NCBI GenBank assembly: GCA_034401795.1
Contig: CM067367.1
Span: 32,563,733-32,627,732, forward strand
Source of the DNA: Chaetoderma sp. LZ-2023a
Lineage: Eukaryota; Mollusca; Caudofoveata; Chaetodermatida; Chaetodermatidae
Direction: 5' to 3'
DNA: 64,000 nt
Part shown: positions 1 to 11,138 of the stretch, in pieces
Layout: the number at the start of each line of letters is the position of its first letter
Position numbering within the stretch: position 1 is the stretch's first letter
Position numbers and translations under genes: made by a program
The notes under the pieces: model-generated
The model's input: the letters and a program-made list of their open reading frames with translations, nothing else
Database searches by the model: none
Told to the model about the DNA's origin: nothing

Positions 1-292
1 AATGTACCCATATGATTGTGGCATGGAAGATAACATTTACATTTGGCTCCGACCCCAAGGGTGGGTGTCAAAAGATCAAAGTGTTGAGTGTGTGGATTTG
101 CGATGCTGCGTCATCGACAGAGCAATCTAGTTTAATTCTATTATTTAGACAAATGTTAGACAATAAATATTTTTCAATCTTAATGTTAGATTGAACCTGA
201 ATTACATTTCAAGATAATATTACAGTATTAATGTCCAATAAACAGGATTAATGAGATTGACACACACATAAGAGATTTTCATTTACAGTGAC
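1..292. other. Unassigned AT-rich sequence
   Basis: No splice-bounded coding segment or known repeat is visible here. A 60-codon open frame at 12-194 has no recognisable motif and is probably chance. Confidence 0.4.
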
Positions 293-506
293 ATTAACCA
301 TTTAACACTCAAATTTGTTCAAGAAAACGTAAATTTTCAGATAGAAAATGTCTATTTGCAGACCAAGACAGACTATTTTTTTTAATTTACCTCGAGCCAG
401 TCATTCCAGTGGTAACTTTAAAAATATAGTCTCTTCGTCTACAAATGGACATTTCTCAAGACCACTGCAGAAGCCATTTTTGGCTGATATGAGTGTTAAA
501 GAGTTC
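293..506. repeat. H1 hairpin element, partial stem
   Basis: It opens TTAACCATTTAACACTC and closes GTTAAAGAGTT. The central stem keeps only its right half (GAGCCAGTCATTCCAGTGG), so the left inner arm has been lost. Confidence 0.7.
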
Positions 507-748
507 AAATCTGTACAAGCGTTCTTGTTTTGCTTTTGCCATAACTAAATACTAACTAGTACAGTGGGTCATTTATTAGTACAATGTTATTCCTCTAAGA
601 TATGATACATTCGATTTAGGATCTGTATTGGTTACTATTGTTTCCGCTGTGGGTACAGGTACAGTACAGCTCACAATTATTTTTTTTAAATCGGAACATC
701 ATCATGTTAGTACATTTTGAACATGATGTAACTAAGAAATGTTCTATT

Positions 749-860
749 GAATATTTTGAACATAATTGGATTGGAAGACATAATACTGCTTAATAGGCAA
801 GTGACCCAACATATTCAAGTGTTGAATATGTTGCCTATTAGGCAGTATTATGTCTTCACA
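749..860. repeat. H2 subfamily B hairpin with enlarged loop
   Basis: GAATATTTTGAACATAATTG is followed by an ATAATACTGCTTAATAGGCA arm. That arm pairs with TGCCTATTAGGCAGTATTAT downstream, around a loop that itself contains an inverted CAACATATTCAA segment. The flanking 507-748 and 861-1151 show nothing recognisable. Confidence 0.6.
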
Positions 861-1151
861 ACAGTATATTTTATTTGGTTTGTGAAACATATTATGTTAT
901 TTCTGAGCTTGTAACTTTAGATCAGGGCAGTTACACTGATATCTTATAAATACTAAGGGGCATGGTTACTTTTAGAATTACTACGTATTTAATATTATAA
1001 GTTGAAGCTATTAGTAAGCCATATGTTTAGTTGAATTAATAGTCTGTAATGCCTGGGCGTTCGTCATGTTCTTATATAAAGGACTGTCTAATGCTCGCAG
1101 GTTTTATCATTTGTAAACCAGTGCCTGGTGTGTCATATGCGTAAGTAAATA

Positions 1152-1374
1152 AGTTAAGCCATTGATGCATAAGTCGGGGGAAAAAAAGTCTTCTACAGTG
1201 GTCTTAAGAAATGTCCAATAGAAGAGCATCAAAAGACTATTTTTGAAAATTCACCACTGGAATGACTGGCTCAATAACTGAGCCAGTCATTCCAGCAGTA
1301 AATATTTAAAAATAATCTTTTCTTGTCAGTAAATGGGCATTTTATGTAATAAAATAGGAGGTTAAAGAGTTAAT
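1152..1374. repeat. H1 hairpin element
   Basis: Its ends are TTAAGCC and GTTAAAGAGTTAA, and the centre is CTGGCTCAATAACTGAGCCAG. The arms are diverged, suggesting an older copy. Confidence 0.7.
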
Positions 1375-1474
1375 ATGGATTTTTATTGATCAGTAAGGTT
1401 CTACTGCTTATAGTTTATAAAGGAAATACATAGGCTATATAACAACATTATGTAATTGTTTTTTAATAATATAC

Positions 1475-1640
1475 TTAAACCTTTAATGGTCATACCCGCC
1501 ATTGCTATGGTCCTGTAGAATGCCCATTTACAGACCAAGATTCCAGTGATAAGTTTTCAAAAATTGTATTCTCTTGGCTTGTAAACTGACATTCAATAAG
1601 AAAATATTTAAATTTTCTTGACCAAATTTGGCCATTAAAA
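1475..1640. repeat. H1 element, degraded
   Basis: The left end TTAAACCTTTAATGGTC and the right end GGCCATTAAAA remain. The central CTGGCTCG stem is deleted, leaving one junction at CCAGTGATAAG. Confidence 0.6.
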
Positions 1641-1654
1641 CCTCTTGTGTAAAT

Positions 1655-1981
1655 TTAACCCTTTTATGGTCAAGTTGGTAAAAAAACACCTGCAGTCATC
1701 TTGAGAAATGTCCATTTGCAGGCTAAGAGAAGAATATTTCTGAAAATTTACCTCTGGTAACCAAGCCAGTTATTCCAGTGGTAAATTTTCAAAAATACTC
1801 TTCTTGGTCTGCAATTAGACACTGGTTAAGCAGAAATGTGAATTTTCTTGACCATTACACTTTTGAAGGATAACAGAAATCTATTTTTTTGTAAATTTTT
1901 GTGTTATAAATGTACAAAAATACTCTTATCGGTTGCAAAAATCTAAATTTCCTTGAAAGGTATTGGCAATTAAATGGTTAA
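1655..1981. repeat. H1 element with extended right part
   Basis: It runs from TTAACCCTTTTATGGTC to TTAAATGGTTAA. The stem centre has partly collapsed (GGTAACCAAGCCAGTTATTCC). It lies only 15 bases from the preceding copy. Confidence 0.6.
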
Positions 1982-2105
1982 TTGAAATAAATAGTATTTT
2001 GAGCGGTTTAATGCGCTGTTGACACAAGGGTGGATAGAGGGTTAAAATGATAGGTTGTAAAGTGCATGTATTTAATTCTGATGATCATGATGATTGATAG
2101 ATGGT

Positions 2106-2157
2106 GGGTTACACCGAGCAAAGTAAATCGCGGGTTACACCGAGCAAAGTAAATCGC
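2106..2157. repeat. 26-bp perfect tandem duplication
   Basis: Two head-to-tail identical copies of a 26-bp unit beginning GGGTTACACCGAGCAAAG. This is a recent simple duplication in otherwise unassigned sequence. Confidence 0.85.
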
Positions 2158-2319
2158 GTGGATAGGTTTCAAATTATTCAACATCAGAATATTCCTTACT
2201 ATACATTCTAAATAAATTGCTGTTTCTGGTTTGTAAGCCTCACATTTAACCCATCTTGTGTTCACCAGCGCCTCAAAGCGATCAAAATACTACTTGATCT
2301 ATCAATTAAACATTTTGAT

Positions 2320-2610
2320 GGTCAATATTTTAATTTTAGAAGACTATTTTTTTTAATTTACCGCTGAATTTTTTTCCGCCTGCTTGATCATTAAAGGGGG
2401 AATTGTAAACAAAATTTAAGTTTTTACTTAGCCGGTGTCTATCTGCAGGCCGAGAGAAGTGTTTTTGAAAATTTGCCACTAGAATTACTGGCCAAGCCAG
2501 TCATTCTAGTGGTAAATATTCAAAAATATTCTTCTCCAGACCTTTCAAATAACCATGTCTGAAGACCACTGCAAAGTTGTTTTTGGTCAGTTTGACCATT
2601 AAAGGGTTAA
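2320..2610. repeat. Two abutting H1 fragments
   Basis: A right-end fragment (2320-2400, ending GATCATTAAAGGGGG) is followed by a copy whose stem reads CACTAGAATTACTGGCCAAG / CCAGTCATTCTAGTGG and which ends GACCATTAAAGGGTTAA. The TAGAAT change is matched in both arms. Confidence 0.65.
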
Positions 2611-2854
2611 GTTGACACAAGAGGGGTTTAATAAAATCATATTTTGTTAATCATGGATAATATTTATCTGGCATGCTGTGGTTTTAGCCACAGATGTGCC
2701 ACAGCCCTGACAACTGAGTCAACTCTACTCGGGCTACCCCCCCCCCCCATCCACCACCTCCAATAGTGCAAAACTGCTTCACGCCAGATAACTATGCCAC
2801 CAACACCTGCTGTATATTTTGGCAGAAACAGCTTTGAGTCAAATTAGTTTCAAA

Positions 2855-3072
2855 TTAACCCTTTAATACTCATATGACCCAAAAATGGCTTCTGCAGTTG
2901 TCTTGGGAAGTGTACATTTGCAGACTAAGAGAAGACTATTTTTGAAAATTTACCACGAGCCAGTCATTCCAGTGGTAAATTTTCTAAAAAAGTCTTCTCG
3001 TGGTCTGCAAATAGACATTTTCTATGAGAAAATTTAAATTTTCTTGAACAAATTCGAGGGTTAAAAGGTCAA
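2855..3072. repeat. H1 hairpin element, loop-deleted
   Basis: It starts TTAACCCTTTAATACTCATA. The arms AGAGAAGACTATTTTTG and AAAAAAGTCTTCTCG flank a shortened centre (CCACGAGCCAGTCATTCCAG). The following ~460 bases (3073-3535) show nothing recognisable. Confidence 0.7.
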
Positions 3073-3535
3073 TGAACATGTAGGTGTTGTTTGAAACTAA
3101 TGTATTAAGAAATATCAGCTGGAAAGAAATTTGTAAGCACTTTTTCTCCATACCAATTTAATAATGGTTGAAGCCAATCACCCTTGAGGCATTTAAATCA
3201 AAACTAGGCATACTCTTAAATGACATAATTATAATCACAACTTACAGTAACCTATTAATAGACAAATTTAGACACATAACCGAATGCAGGGCATAGCCAT
3301 GAGTGAATTAACATGTCCACAGCACCTGAAATGAGTCAAATGAGTGGCTCAGTTACCAACACAAAGGCCATTTTCTTTTAGTTAAAATTTTAATAGCCCA
3401 AGTGATATTGGATAAACTGACTAAACAAGGAAATTTATTCTGTCAGTGACAGGCCAGGATTTCATAGCTCAATCAAAGCTGTGAAATGTCTGCCACACCT
3501 CAACAATAGCTTTTTGAGCTAATCAAGACCTTGTT

Positions 3536-3687
3536 TTAACCCTTTACCAGTCAAATTTGTTTTAAAAAACAGGGTTAACCCTTCAACACCCAAAGCGGTG
3601 AAAAATTGGCCTCAACAATGGTCTTGCAAAATGACCATGTGAAAATTCTGAAATTTTCTCGAACAAATTTGAGGATTAAAGTGTTAA
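3536..3687. repeat. H1 fragments
   Basis: Two adjacent TTAACCCTT starts lie at 3536 and about 3582, and the end is GAGGATTAAAGTGTTAA. The hairpin core is missing. Confidence 0.5.
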
Positions 3688-3845
3688 ATCGTAACAGGAT
3701 TATTTATTATTGTCTGCTTAATCTTTTAACCCTCAAAAGCCAGAGAAATGATTTATTACATGTATGAAATAATGAGTCTGTTGAATATTTTGAAATTAAT
3801 TTTACTGCGAGATGTTCGGCTTCTGATCAAACTATTTTAAAAATA

Positions 3846-4094
3846 TTAACCCTTTAATGGTCATACCTGCCAAAACCGGGCTCTGTTGTGGTCTAGTGGA
3901 ATGTCAACTTACAGGTCAAGAGAATACAATTTTTTTTAATTAACCACTGGAATGAGTCGAATGACTGGCTCGATAACCGAGCCAGTCATTCCAGTGATAA
4001 ATTTTCAAAAATTGTATTCTCTTCACCTGTAAATGGAGATTCAATAGGCAGATATTTAAATTTTCTTGACCAAATTTGACCATTAAAGGGTTAA
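3846..4094. repeat. H1 element, textbook copy (ATACAATT arm type)
   Basis: It is bounded by TTAA, with TIR CCCTTTAATGGTC matched by GACCATTAAAGGG. The centre is CTGGCTCGATAACCGAGCCAG. Arms carry GAGAATACAATTTTT on the left and AAAAATTGTATTCTCT on the right, so this variant is present on both sides of the stem. Confidence 0.85.
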
Positions 4095-4130
4095 ACGACT
4101 GTTGTGTACAGTATTTGTCTTAAAATTATA

Positions 4131-4255
4131 ACTGAGCCAGTCATTCCAATGGTAAAAGTTAAAAAATAGTGTTCTCTTGGCATGCAAGTGGACATTCTCT
4201 AAAGACAAATTATATTTTGAATTTTATTGACAAATGTTGACCATTACATGGTTAC
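4131..4255. repeat. H1 right half
   Basis: Only the right arm (GAGCCAGTCATTCCAATGG to GACCATTACATGGTTA) remains, immediately left of the next copy. Confidence 0.55.
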
Positions 4256-4259
4256 GGGG

Positions 4260-4500
4260 TTAACCCTTTAACACTCATACCAGACAAAAGTGGCTTCTGT
4301 AGTAGGCGTGTGAAATGTCCATTTGCAGACCAAAAGAAGACTAATTTTGAAAATTTACAACTGGAATGACTGGCTCGGTAACCGAGCCAGTCATTCCAGT
4401 GGTAAATTTTAAAAAAGTTTTCTTATTTTGGTCTGCAAATGGCCATTTTCTATGAGAAAATTAAAATTTTTGTGAACAAATATAAGGCTTAATGGGTTAA
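4260..4500. repeat. H1 hairpin element (GAAGACTA arm type)
   Basis: TTAACCCTTTAACACTCATA ... CTTAATGGGTTAA, with centre CTGGCTCGGTAACCGAGCCAG. The left arm has ACAACTGG against CCAGTGGT on the right, so one site is unmatched between arms. Confidence 0.8.
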
Positions 4501-4606
4501 ACTAGGTATTATGGTGTTTGTATTGACATGTTTACATTATTTGTTTCACATGTATATAAGCTTAATTACAGCGCTTGCATTTTCACAAGGGTATTTTTAA
4601 CTCTGC

Positions 4607-4745
4607 TTGCTGCATTGTCACCCTACAATAATTTCACTAGGTAATAACTGTGGAGATGCTGAATATTTTGAAAACAATTTGACTAAACACCATGGAAGGC
4701 GTAGTCTGCAGAAATTCAGTAGGCAGTCAGTTAAAAATGCAGTGT
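4607..4745. repeat. H2 subfamily C element, hairpin half lost
   Basis: It has the flank CAATAATTTCACTAGGTAAT, then GCTGAATATTTTGAAAACAA, then the right flank GTAGTCTGCAGAAATTCAGT. The loop and second arm are deleted. The remaining 4501-5080 holds only unremarkable short open frames. Confidence 0.55.
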
Positions 4746-5080
4746 ATTTATGGCACCTAGATAACCTATCTAGTCTAGGTTCTATTGTTCTGTAAAATAA
4801 AACAGCTGATTCACAGGAAATTCCTGAACAATTATGCATTGAAATGACAAAATCTAGTAACCAATCATTTGGCACTTCATCAAGATTTTGGTGACAAGAG
4901 CCAATCAGAATTTAGGTTACATAAAAATCAGATGGCTATTTTTACTAAGCATTTTGGCCTGACATCATGGCTCATTTATAAATGCTATAAAGTTGACAGT
5001 TTTGTGAACTTGGGTGACAATGCTACTGTTGTTCTCCTTTGGATATTTTTACAGTTTTTAAGTTAACACAGAAAAAGAAT

Positions 5081-5223
5081 ATTAAACAACTGTATTAGGA
5101 GACACTATGCTTAAACAACTGTATTAGGAGACACTACTTAAACAACTGTATTAGGAGACACTATACTTAAACAACTGTATTAGGAGACACTTACTTAAAC
5201 AACTGTATTAGGAGACACTATAC
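5081..5223. repeat. ~29-bp tandem repeat, 5 copies
   Basis: Five copies of a 28-30 bp unit containing AACTGTATTAGGAGACACTA. They differ mainly by one or two bases at the unit junction (ATGC, AC, ATAC, TAC, ATAC). Confidence 0.85.
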
Positions 5224-5389
5224 TCTTGGTTGTTTAATAGACACGTGGTTTCTTAATGTGAGCAAGTTAGTTGCTGTAAGAAATGTATTTTCGTGCCACC
5301 AAGTCATGGTTCTTTAAGAAAGCTTGGCCCATAAGGCAGTGGACCTCACTAGTAGGTATGTGTGTAATTTCTTAACCAACTCATGTTCC

Positions 5390-5775
5390 ATAGTATCGAT
5401 CTATCATCTGAGGTCATATGACATCATAATAAGCTGAGTGGTGTGTAGGATGACGTCATAATCATTACGTCATAAATGATTCTATTAGGCCCGTCTTTAA
5501 CGCTTAAATAGTTCGACACGTACGAATTGTATGGCTCCGCTACATGTATTTAATAAACATGCTGTTGAATATTTTGAAACTAATTTGACTGGACTTTCAA
5601 AATGTTTAACAGCTTACCTGTAGTTTTCTGGAAATTGATAGGCAGGTAGTTCAGAGATCGATTGATCCCACCACGGATGAGGTGTGAGTGGAGCTTAGAT
5701 AGAGATGGGCGGGGCGTAGCTAAAACTGGAATGGTCCATTCTTGGTTTAACCACTTTAAGTGGTGGTCAAGATTG
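5390..5775 (-). repeat. H2L element, reverse orientation
   Basis: Reading on the reverse strand: GAATGGACCATTCCAG-like end, GCTACGCCCCGCCCATCTC, TTGGGATCAATCGATC, half of an H2-A hairpin, then TGACGTCA (5451-5458) and TCATATGACCTCAG. The right hairpin arm is missing. Confidence 0.65.
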
Positions 5776-5784
5776 TTTAGTGAA

Positions 5785-6203
5785 ACGTTTGTTTGCAGTG
5801 CAAGAAAAGACGGCTTTTGAAGATTTATCACTGAATTGCCTGTGCGTGGCTCGATCATCGAGCCATTGAATCTAGTGGTAAATTTTCAAATATAGTCTTC
5901 TCAGATTGCTTTCCAAATATATATTCTTCAAGATTATTGCAGAACTCGGATCATTTTGGTGAATATTAACCCATTAATGGTCAAGTTGGCCAAAATAAGC
6001 CTCTGGAATAGTCTTTAGGGTTGTTTAATTGCAGGCCAAGAAAGGACTTTGAAAATTTGCTCCTGGAATGTCTGGCTCAATAACCGAGTCAGTCAATACA
6101 GTAGTGAATTTTTTTTTTAAATGGTGTTTTCTTGGCCTGCAAATGAACATTCAAGAAGCAAGTATTTTGATTTTCTTGACAGAATCGGCCAGTAAAAGGT
6201 TAA
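5785..6203. repeat. Two H1 elements sharing a TTAA
   Basis: A left-truncated copy (centre GTGGCTCGATCATCGAGCCA) ends at a TTAA near 5966, where a second copy begins (TTAACCCATTAATGGTC) and runs to CCAGTAAAAGGTTAA. One TTAA serves both. Confidence 0.6.
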
Positions 6204-6389
6204 AAAAATTCTTGAAAATGGTTAGACCTAGCCCTTAAATGAAATAATTTTGAATCTTGAATCTTGCCTGAATTTATACAGCTTTCTCTAACACTGAATC
6301 CTAATTTACAATGCAGCTCATAAATAAGTTTTGTTTTTCAACAACAAAAATGGACAAATGTTAGTTAGTACAATTTTGAACAAATGTTC

Positions 6390-6483
6390 TCTTGAATATT
6401 TTTCGCATAATTGGATTGGATGACATTTCTGCCCTTAGGCAGCAATGTCTTCCAATCCAATTGTGGTCAAAATATTCAAAAGT
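6390..6483. repeat. H2 subfamily B hairpin
   Basis: GAATATTTTTCGCATAATTG-GATTGGATGACAT faces ATGTCTTCCAATCC-AATTGTGGTCAAAATATTC around a short loop. Confidence 0.75.
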
Positions 6484-6675
6484 ACGTTTAATTTTGTTTT
6501 GGAAACATCTTATTTCTGAACTGTACTGTATATTTTATTTACTGTTTCTTGTGTTATTTTTGGCAATTTCCAGGTGAAAATTGTCACTTGACTATGTCGT
6601 AAGGAATGCTACCCTCTGGATGGATTAATAATTTGATGACTGACAGGCGTAAGTTGCTTGTGAAAGTCCATTGTT

Positions 6676-7685
6676 CGCTCACCTGGCCTGAAAGGCCAAG
6701 TGAGCTCATGCCGTGGTGATCGTCCGGCCGGCCATAAACTTTTTCTCGAGAACTACTGACCAATTTCAGTTATATTTGGCAGGAAGCATCCCAGTAGGAC
6801 ATAGAGATTCAAGTTTGTTCTAACAAAGCCGATCGGCCAATTTTGGCCAGCGTCCATCTTGGATTTTGGCAAATTTTTAGAAATGTCATTTAAAATCTCC
6901 GAAACTGCTTGGGGAATCGAGTAAAAACTAAGTTTGTTCAAGGGAATTTGATTGGCCAAATAATTTGGCAGCCATCTTAGATGACCTAGTTTTCGCAAAA
7001 ACCACTTCCCCAGAACCGCTGAACGGATCAGGCCAAAATTTAGGAGATATGATTAGGGGCTAAGTTCAATTAAAGTGTGTCCAAGGGAAGTTGATGCGTA
7101 AGAAAAACATGACCACTGTGGACCAATCAAAATGTAGTGTGTTTGGCAGGTTTTTGGCTATTCTGATTTCAAATTTGCCATTTTTGAAACAGTCGGATAA
7201 AGAGTTTTGGCAGCCATCTCGGATCTTTCCTTCCAAAATATCCCATACTAAAGCAATGGGAAATTTTAAATGTCTTCTCGAGAACCACAGGGTCGATTTC
7301 AAGTATATTTGGCAGGAAGCATCCTTAGGGTATAATGATTCAAGTTTGTTCAAAGGAAGCCAATCAGCCAATTTGGTCGCAGCCATCTTGGATTTTGGCT
7401 GATTTTCTTTTAAACGTCTAAAAATCTCAAACCGCATTGGTGATCGATTCAAAACTTGTGAAACATCATCTGGAGCAACAGTTTGTTCTAGGGAACTTGA
7501 TTGGCCAAATGCTTCAGCGGCCATCTTGGTTGACCTAGTTTTCGGCAAAATGACCTCCAGAACCGCTGAACGCATCGGGATGAAATTTTGCTGGTATGAT
7601 TAGGGTATCAAGTTATATTTGATTGTGCCAGTGGCCAATAATTCTAGGTGAGTGATACAGGCCCCTTCGGCCTCTTGTTATAAAA
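6676..7685 (+). repeat. R3 module (CTCACCTGG ... ), full-length
   Basis: It begins GCTCACCTGGCCTGAAAGG and ends CAGGCCCCTTCGGCCTCTTG. It contains several diverged ~170-190 bp units, each with GCCATCTTGG, AACCGCTGAACGGATC-like and AGTTTGTTCAA motifs. A 169-codon open frame on the reverse strand (7066-7575) is an accident of these units: it has no protein motif and parallels non-open copies elsewhere in the window. Confidence 0.75.
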
Positions 7686-7985
7686 TAATTGTCAACATGA
7701 AAAATATGGTACAGTAGCATCAACAATGTTATCTCTGATCAGTAATTTTGTTAATAGTTCGCCTAGCTCATATGGCCATATTAGCCTATGCCATTATGAC
7801 TGGCCATCTGGCGACTTTGTTTCGGTAACTCCTCAATTCACATTAACTTTTGGGCCAATTTGAATAAAACTTGGTTTGATAAAACTAGGCTGGTCAACTT
7901 CGATTCCAATCTATAAAGAGATATGATTTCTAGTTTTTCACAGCTATCTTGTGAAATGTATTTTACAGGAACAAATGACATGTAC

Positions 7986-8232
7986 TTTAGCCCTTTAACC
8001 CTCAAATCGACCTAAAATTGCTTCTGCAGTGGTCTTGAGAAAGGTCCATGTATAGCCCAAGAGAAGACTATTTTTGAAAATTTACCACCGGAATGACTCG
8101 ATAACCGAGCCAGTCATTCCACTAGATTCCAGTTGTAAATTTTCAAAGATAGTCTTCTCTTGGTCTGGAAATGGACAATTTCTATGAGAAAATTGAAATT
8201 TCTGTGAACAAATTCGAGGATTAAATGGTTAA
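7986..8232. repeat. H1 hairpin element
   Basis: Right end GAGGATTAAATGGTTAA. The stem centre ACTCGATAACCGAGCCAG has a small insertion (ACTAGATTCCAG) in the right arm. Confidence 0.75.
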
Positions 8233-8465
8233 TAACCCGTTTATGGCCAAATTTTGTCAAGAAAATCAGGTTATTGGTTTATTGAATGTCCATTTGCAGA
8301 CCAAGAAAAGGGTATTTTTACAGATTTGTCACGATTTCCTGGATGGCTCGGTTATCAAGCCAGTTATTTCAGTGGTAAATTTTCAAACATCTTTCTCTTC
8401 GCCTGCAAATCGACATTCATTAAGACCAGTGCAGAAGCCAGTTTTGGTCAGCTTGAACAATAATG
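8229..8465. repeat. H1 element joined to the previous copy
   Basis: It shares the TTAA at 8229-8232 with the copy to its left. The centre is GATGGCTCGGTTATCAAGCCAG and the right outer part CAGTGCAGAAGCCAGTTTTG. Confidence 0.7.
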
Positions 8466-8532
8466 AGTGTAACAAAATTTACTATTGTACCGCTAGGTCA
8501 ACTTCAGTCATATATCTGTGCTGAGACATCCG

Positions 8533-8772
8533 TTAGCCCTTTAATGGTCAAATTTTCACAAGAAAATTTAAATATTTGCTAATTGAATGTCCATTTACAG
8601 GCTAAGAGAATACAATTTTTGAAGATGTATCACTGGAATGACTGGCTCGGTTATCGAGCCAGTCATTCCAGTGGTAAATTTTCAAAATTTGTATTCTCAT
8701 GGCTTGTAAATGGGCATTTCACGAGATCATAGTAGAGGGCGGTTTTAGCCGGTATGACCATTAAAGGGGTAA
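8533..8772. repeat. H1 element (ATACAATT arm type)
   Basis: TTAGCCCTTTAATGGTC ... GACCATTAAAGGGGTAA, with centre CTGGCTCGGTTATCGAGCCAG. Both arms carry the ATACAATTTTTG / AAATTTGTATTC variant and the TATCACTGG site, but the right arm reads CCAGTGGTA. Confidence 0.8.
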
Positions 8773-8799
8773 GAGAGGTACATGTAAGGTTCCGGATGA

Positions 8800-9018
8800 G
8801 TTTAACTAAAGAGGGATTCTGCAGTGATCCGGAGAAATCTCTATTTGCAGGCCAAAAAAGAATACTTTTAAATATGTACCACTGGAATGGCTGGCGCGAT
8901 AACAGAGCTAGCCATTCCAGTGGTGAATTTTCAAAAATAGCCTTCTCTTGGCATGCAAATGAATATTTGGTATGGGAAAATTAGAATTTTTTTACCAGAT
9001 CTGAATATTAATGGGTTA
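8800..9018. repeat. H1 element abutting FBXO31 exon 1
   Basis: Stem CACTGGAATGGCTGG / CTAGCCATTCCAGTGG: the GGCTGG-side change is shared by both arms. It ends ATTAATGGGTTATT, about 26 bases before the acceptor AG at 9043-9044. Confidence 0.75.
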
Positions 9019-9052
9019 TTACTCTAATTTTTCTTGTTTTTCAGGTGAGAGT

Positions 9053-9206
9053 ATGAACATGACAATTCTTGACTTCCCGCCCGAGATTCTCGCGTATATT
9101 CTGTCATTTTTGCCAAGAAGAGAGCTTCCAAAAGCGAGTCTGGTGTGTCGTCAGTTCGCCGAAGCGTCAAAGATAGATTTAGTGTGGCAGACACGATGTT
9201 GGCAAG
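9053..9206 (+). CDS. FBXO31: FBXO31 coding exon 1 (F-box)
   Basis: The acceptor TTTTTCAG ends at 9044. The first ATG after it (9053) gives MNMTILDFPPEIL. The donor CAAG|GTGAAT leaves phase 1. Residues 1-51 are almost entirely F-box. If an upstream coding exon exists, GES would precede this methionine. Confidence 0.88.
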
Positions 9207-11104
9207 GTGAATTGGTACTCAGATCGCCTTTATCAAGGGCATCTTAGTATGAACAGTTCAGGACAAACCATACCTGAAAGCTATTAAATATGTTTAATCT
9301 AATTTAATCCTTTAACACTCATATCAGACCTAGAGAAGACTATTTTAGAAAATTTACCACTGGAATGACTGGCTCGAAAACCGAGCCAGTCATTCCAATG
9401 TTAAATTTTCAAAAATAGTCTTCTCTTGGTCTGCAAAATGACAATTTTTTATAACAGATTTAAGGCTTAAGCGGTTAATAGGAAGCAAGAACTTTCAGAT
9501 AAATTTTTTCAAAATATTCTATAAAATATTTCTAACATCATATAAAAAATCTGGTGTCTGTGTTTGAAAAGACAATGAATTCCAAATATCTCATTTTCAA
9601 GGCTACCATGCAGGACAGCTGTTCAGTATTTTGACATTAATTTGACTAGGAATAATCTTTTTTACAAAACAATATACAGGTACTGTTGAATATTTTGAAC
9701 TTAATTTGGTTGGAAGCGATTGCTGGCTTCCGATCAGATTAAGTCCAAAATATCCAACAGAACATTTCTTACATCGTGTTTAAAATTGTACTAACTAACA
9801 AGTTTTGGAAACATGTTAGTGTATTTATGAGCTGTACTGTGCCATCCACTCAATGCTTTGGTTGTGCACCAGCAATAGGCAAACATGGTTTTGCAATTTT
9901 GCCTGAAAAGCAGAAAGTGAGACATGTGTCAGTTTTCCGACGCCAACGGCAGCAAAAAAAATTCTTTAGGTTATATTTTAATCAGTTAATCCTATTGCAA
10001 CTAAACTTGGCTATATGTTCACCTATACGGTTAGGAAGCAGCATAATGATGCAACGGTCACAGGGTCAGTGGTGTCATTGTGACCTTCATACAAATGTGG
10101 GTTTTTTTAATGTTAAGTTTTTACGCTTAACAAAGCTTCTCAGCTTATCTTTCAGGATTGGTTAATCCTTTTGGAAGTAAACTTGCATACGCTGTTACCT
10201 ATGATATTAGGAAGCAGCATGCTGACACTGAAGTCACAACGTCGACGGTCACAGTCATTCTGACCTCTACAAACTTTGTTATTTTTCAATGTTATGTTTT
10301 TAGGCTTAGCAAATCTTATCATGTTATAGTTCAGGATATATAATTGAATACAGCATGTGTATATGGTTGCTTACACCGATTGGATACAGGATGGTGACAT
10401 AGAGGTCACCAGGTTAAAGGTCACGGTCATTCTGACCTCGCTAATTTACCTCTGCTTTTTCAAATTTAAGTTATTCCATTTAGCAAATCATATATATTTA
10501 TATTTGAGAATTACTTAATATTGCCAGAACTTATCTTGGACACATGATCCCCTGTAAACTAAGGAAGCTGCATGCTGATAGTGACATCACTAGATCCAAG
10601 GCCACGGTCAGCATAGCCTTGATATTTCACCTTTGTATTTCCGATATTAAGGTTTTTTCGTTTGCCTATATTTTGGGATTGCTTAATCCTACTGGAACCA
10701 AACTAGGGCATATGGCTTCACATACCATACCGAGACATCATGATGATAGTGAGCTCATTAGGTCAAAGGTCAAGGCCATTCTAATATTGCTATTTGATCT
10801 CTGCTTTTTCAACCGTAAGGTTTTCCATTCAGTAAATCATTTATATTTTAGCATTGATTAATCCTATTGGAACTAAACTTGAATACATGGTCACCTATAA
10901 TGTTAGGAAGCAGTTAAGAGTTAAAGACGGGCCAAATAGAATCATTTATGACGTAATGATTAGCTGATTATGACGTCATATAACATCAGATGATGGATGG
11001 ACACTCTGGAAAAGTGAATTTGTTGTGTCTGGCCTGTAAGTTTAAATTGGTTATGGTGTTTATATGAATGCGATACCTGTTTTGACACCACTTAAAGAGA
11101 CTGG

Positions 11105-11138
<34 letters not shown>

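Noticed and set aside
7066-7575. 169-codon reverse-strand frame
   Set aside because: It lies wholly inside an R3 module and has no motif. The equivalent stretch in other R3 copies is not open.
9011-9052. ATG at 9011 as the FBXO31 start
   Set aside because: It lies upstream of the pyrimidine tract and AG at 9044, i.e. in the intron, and partly in an H1 element. ATG 9053 is the first after the acceptor.
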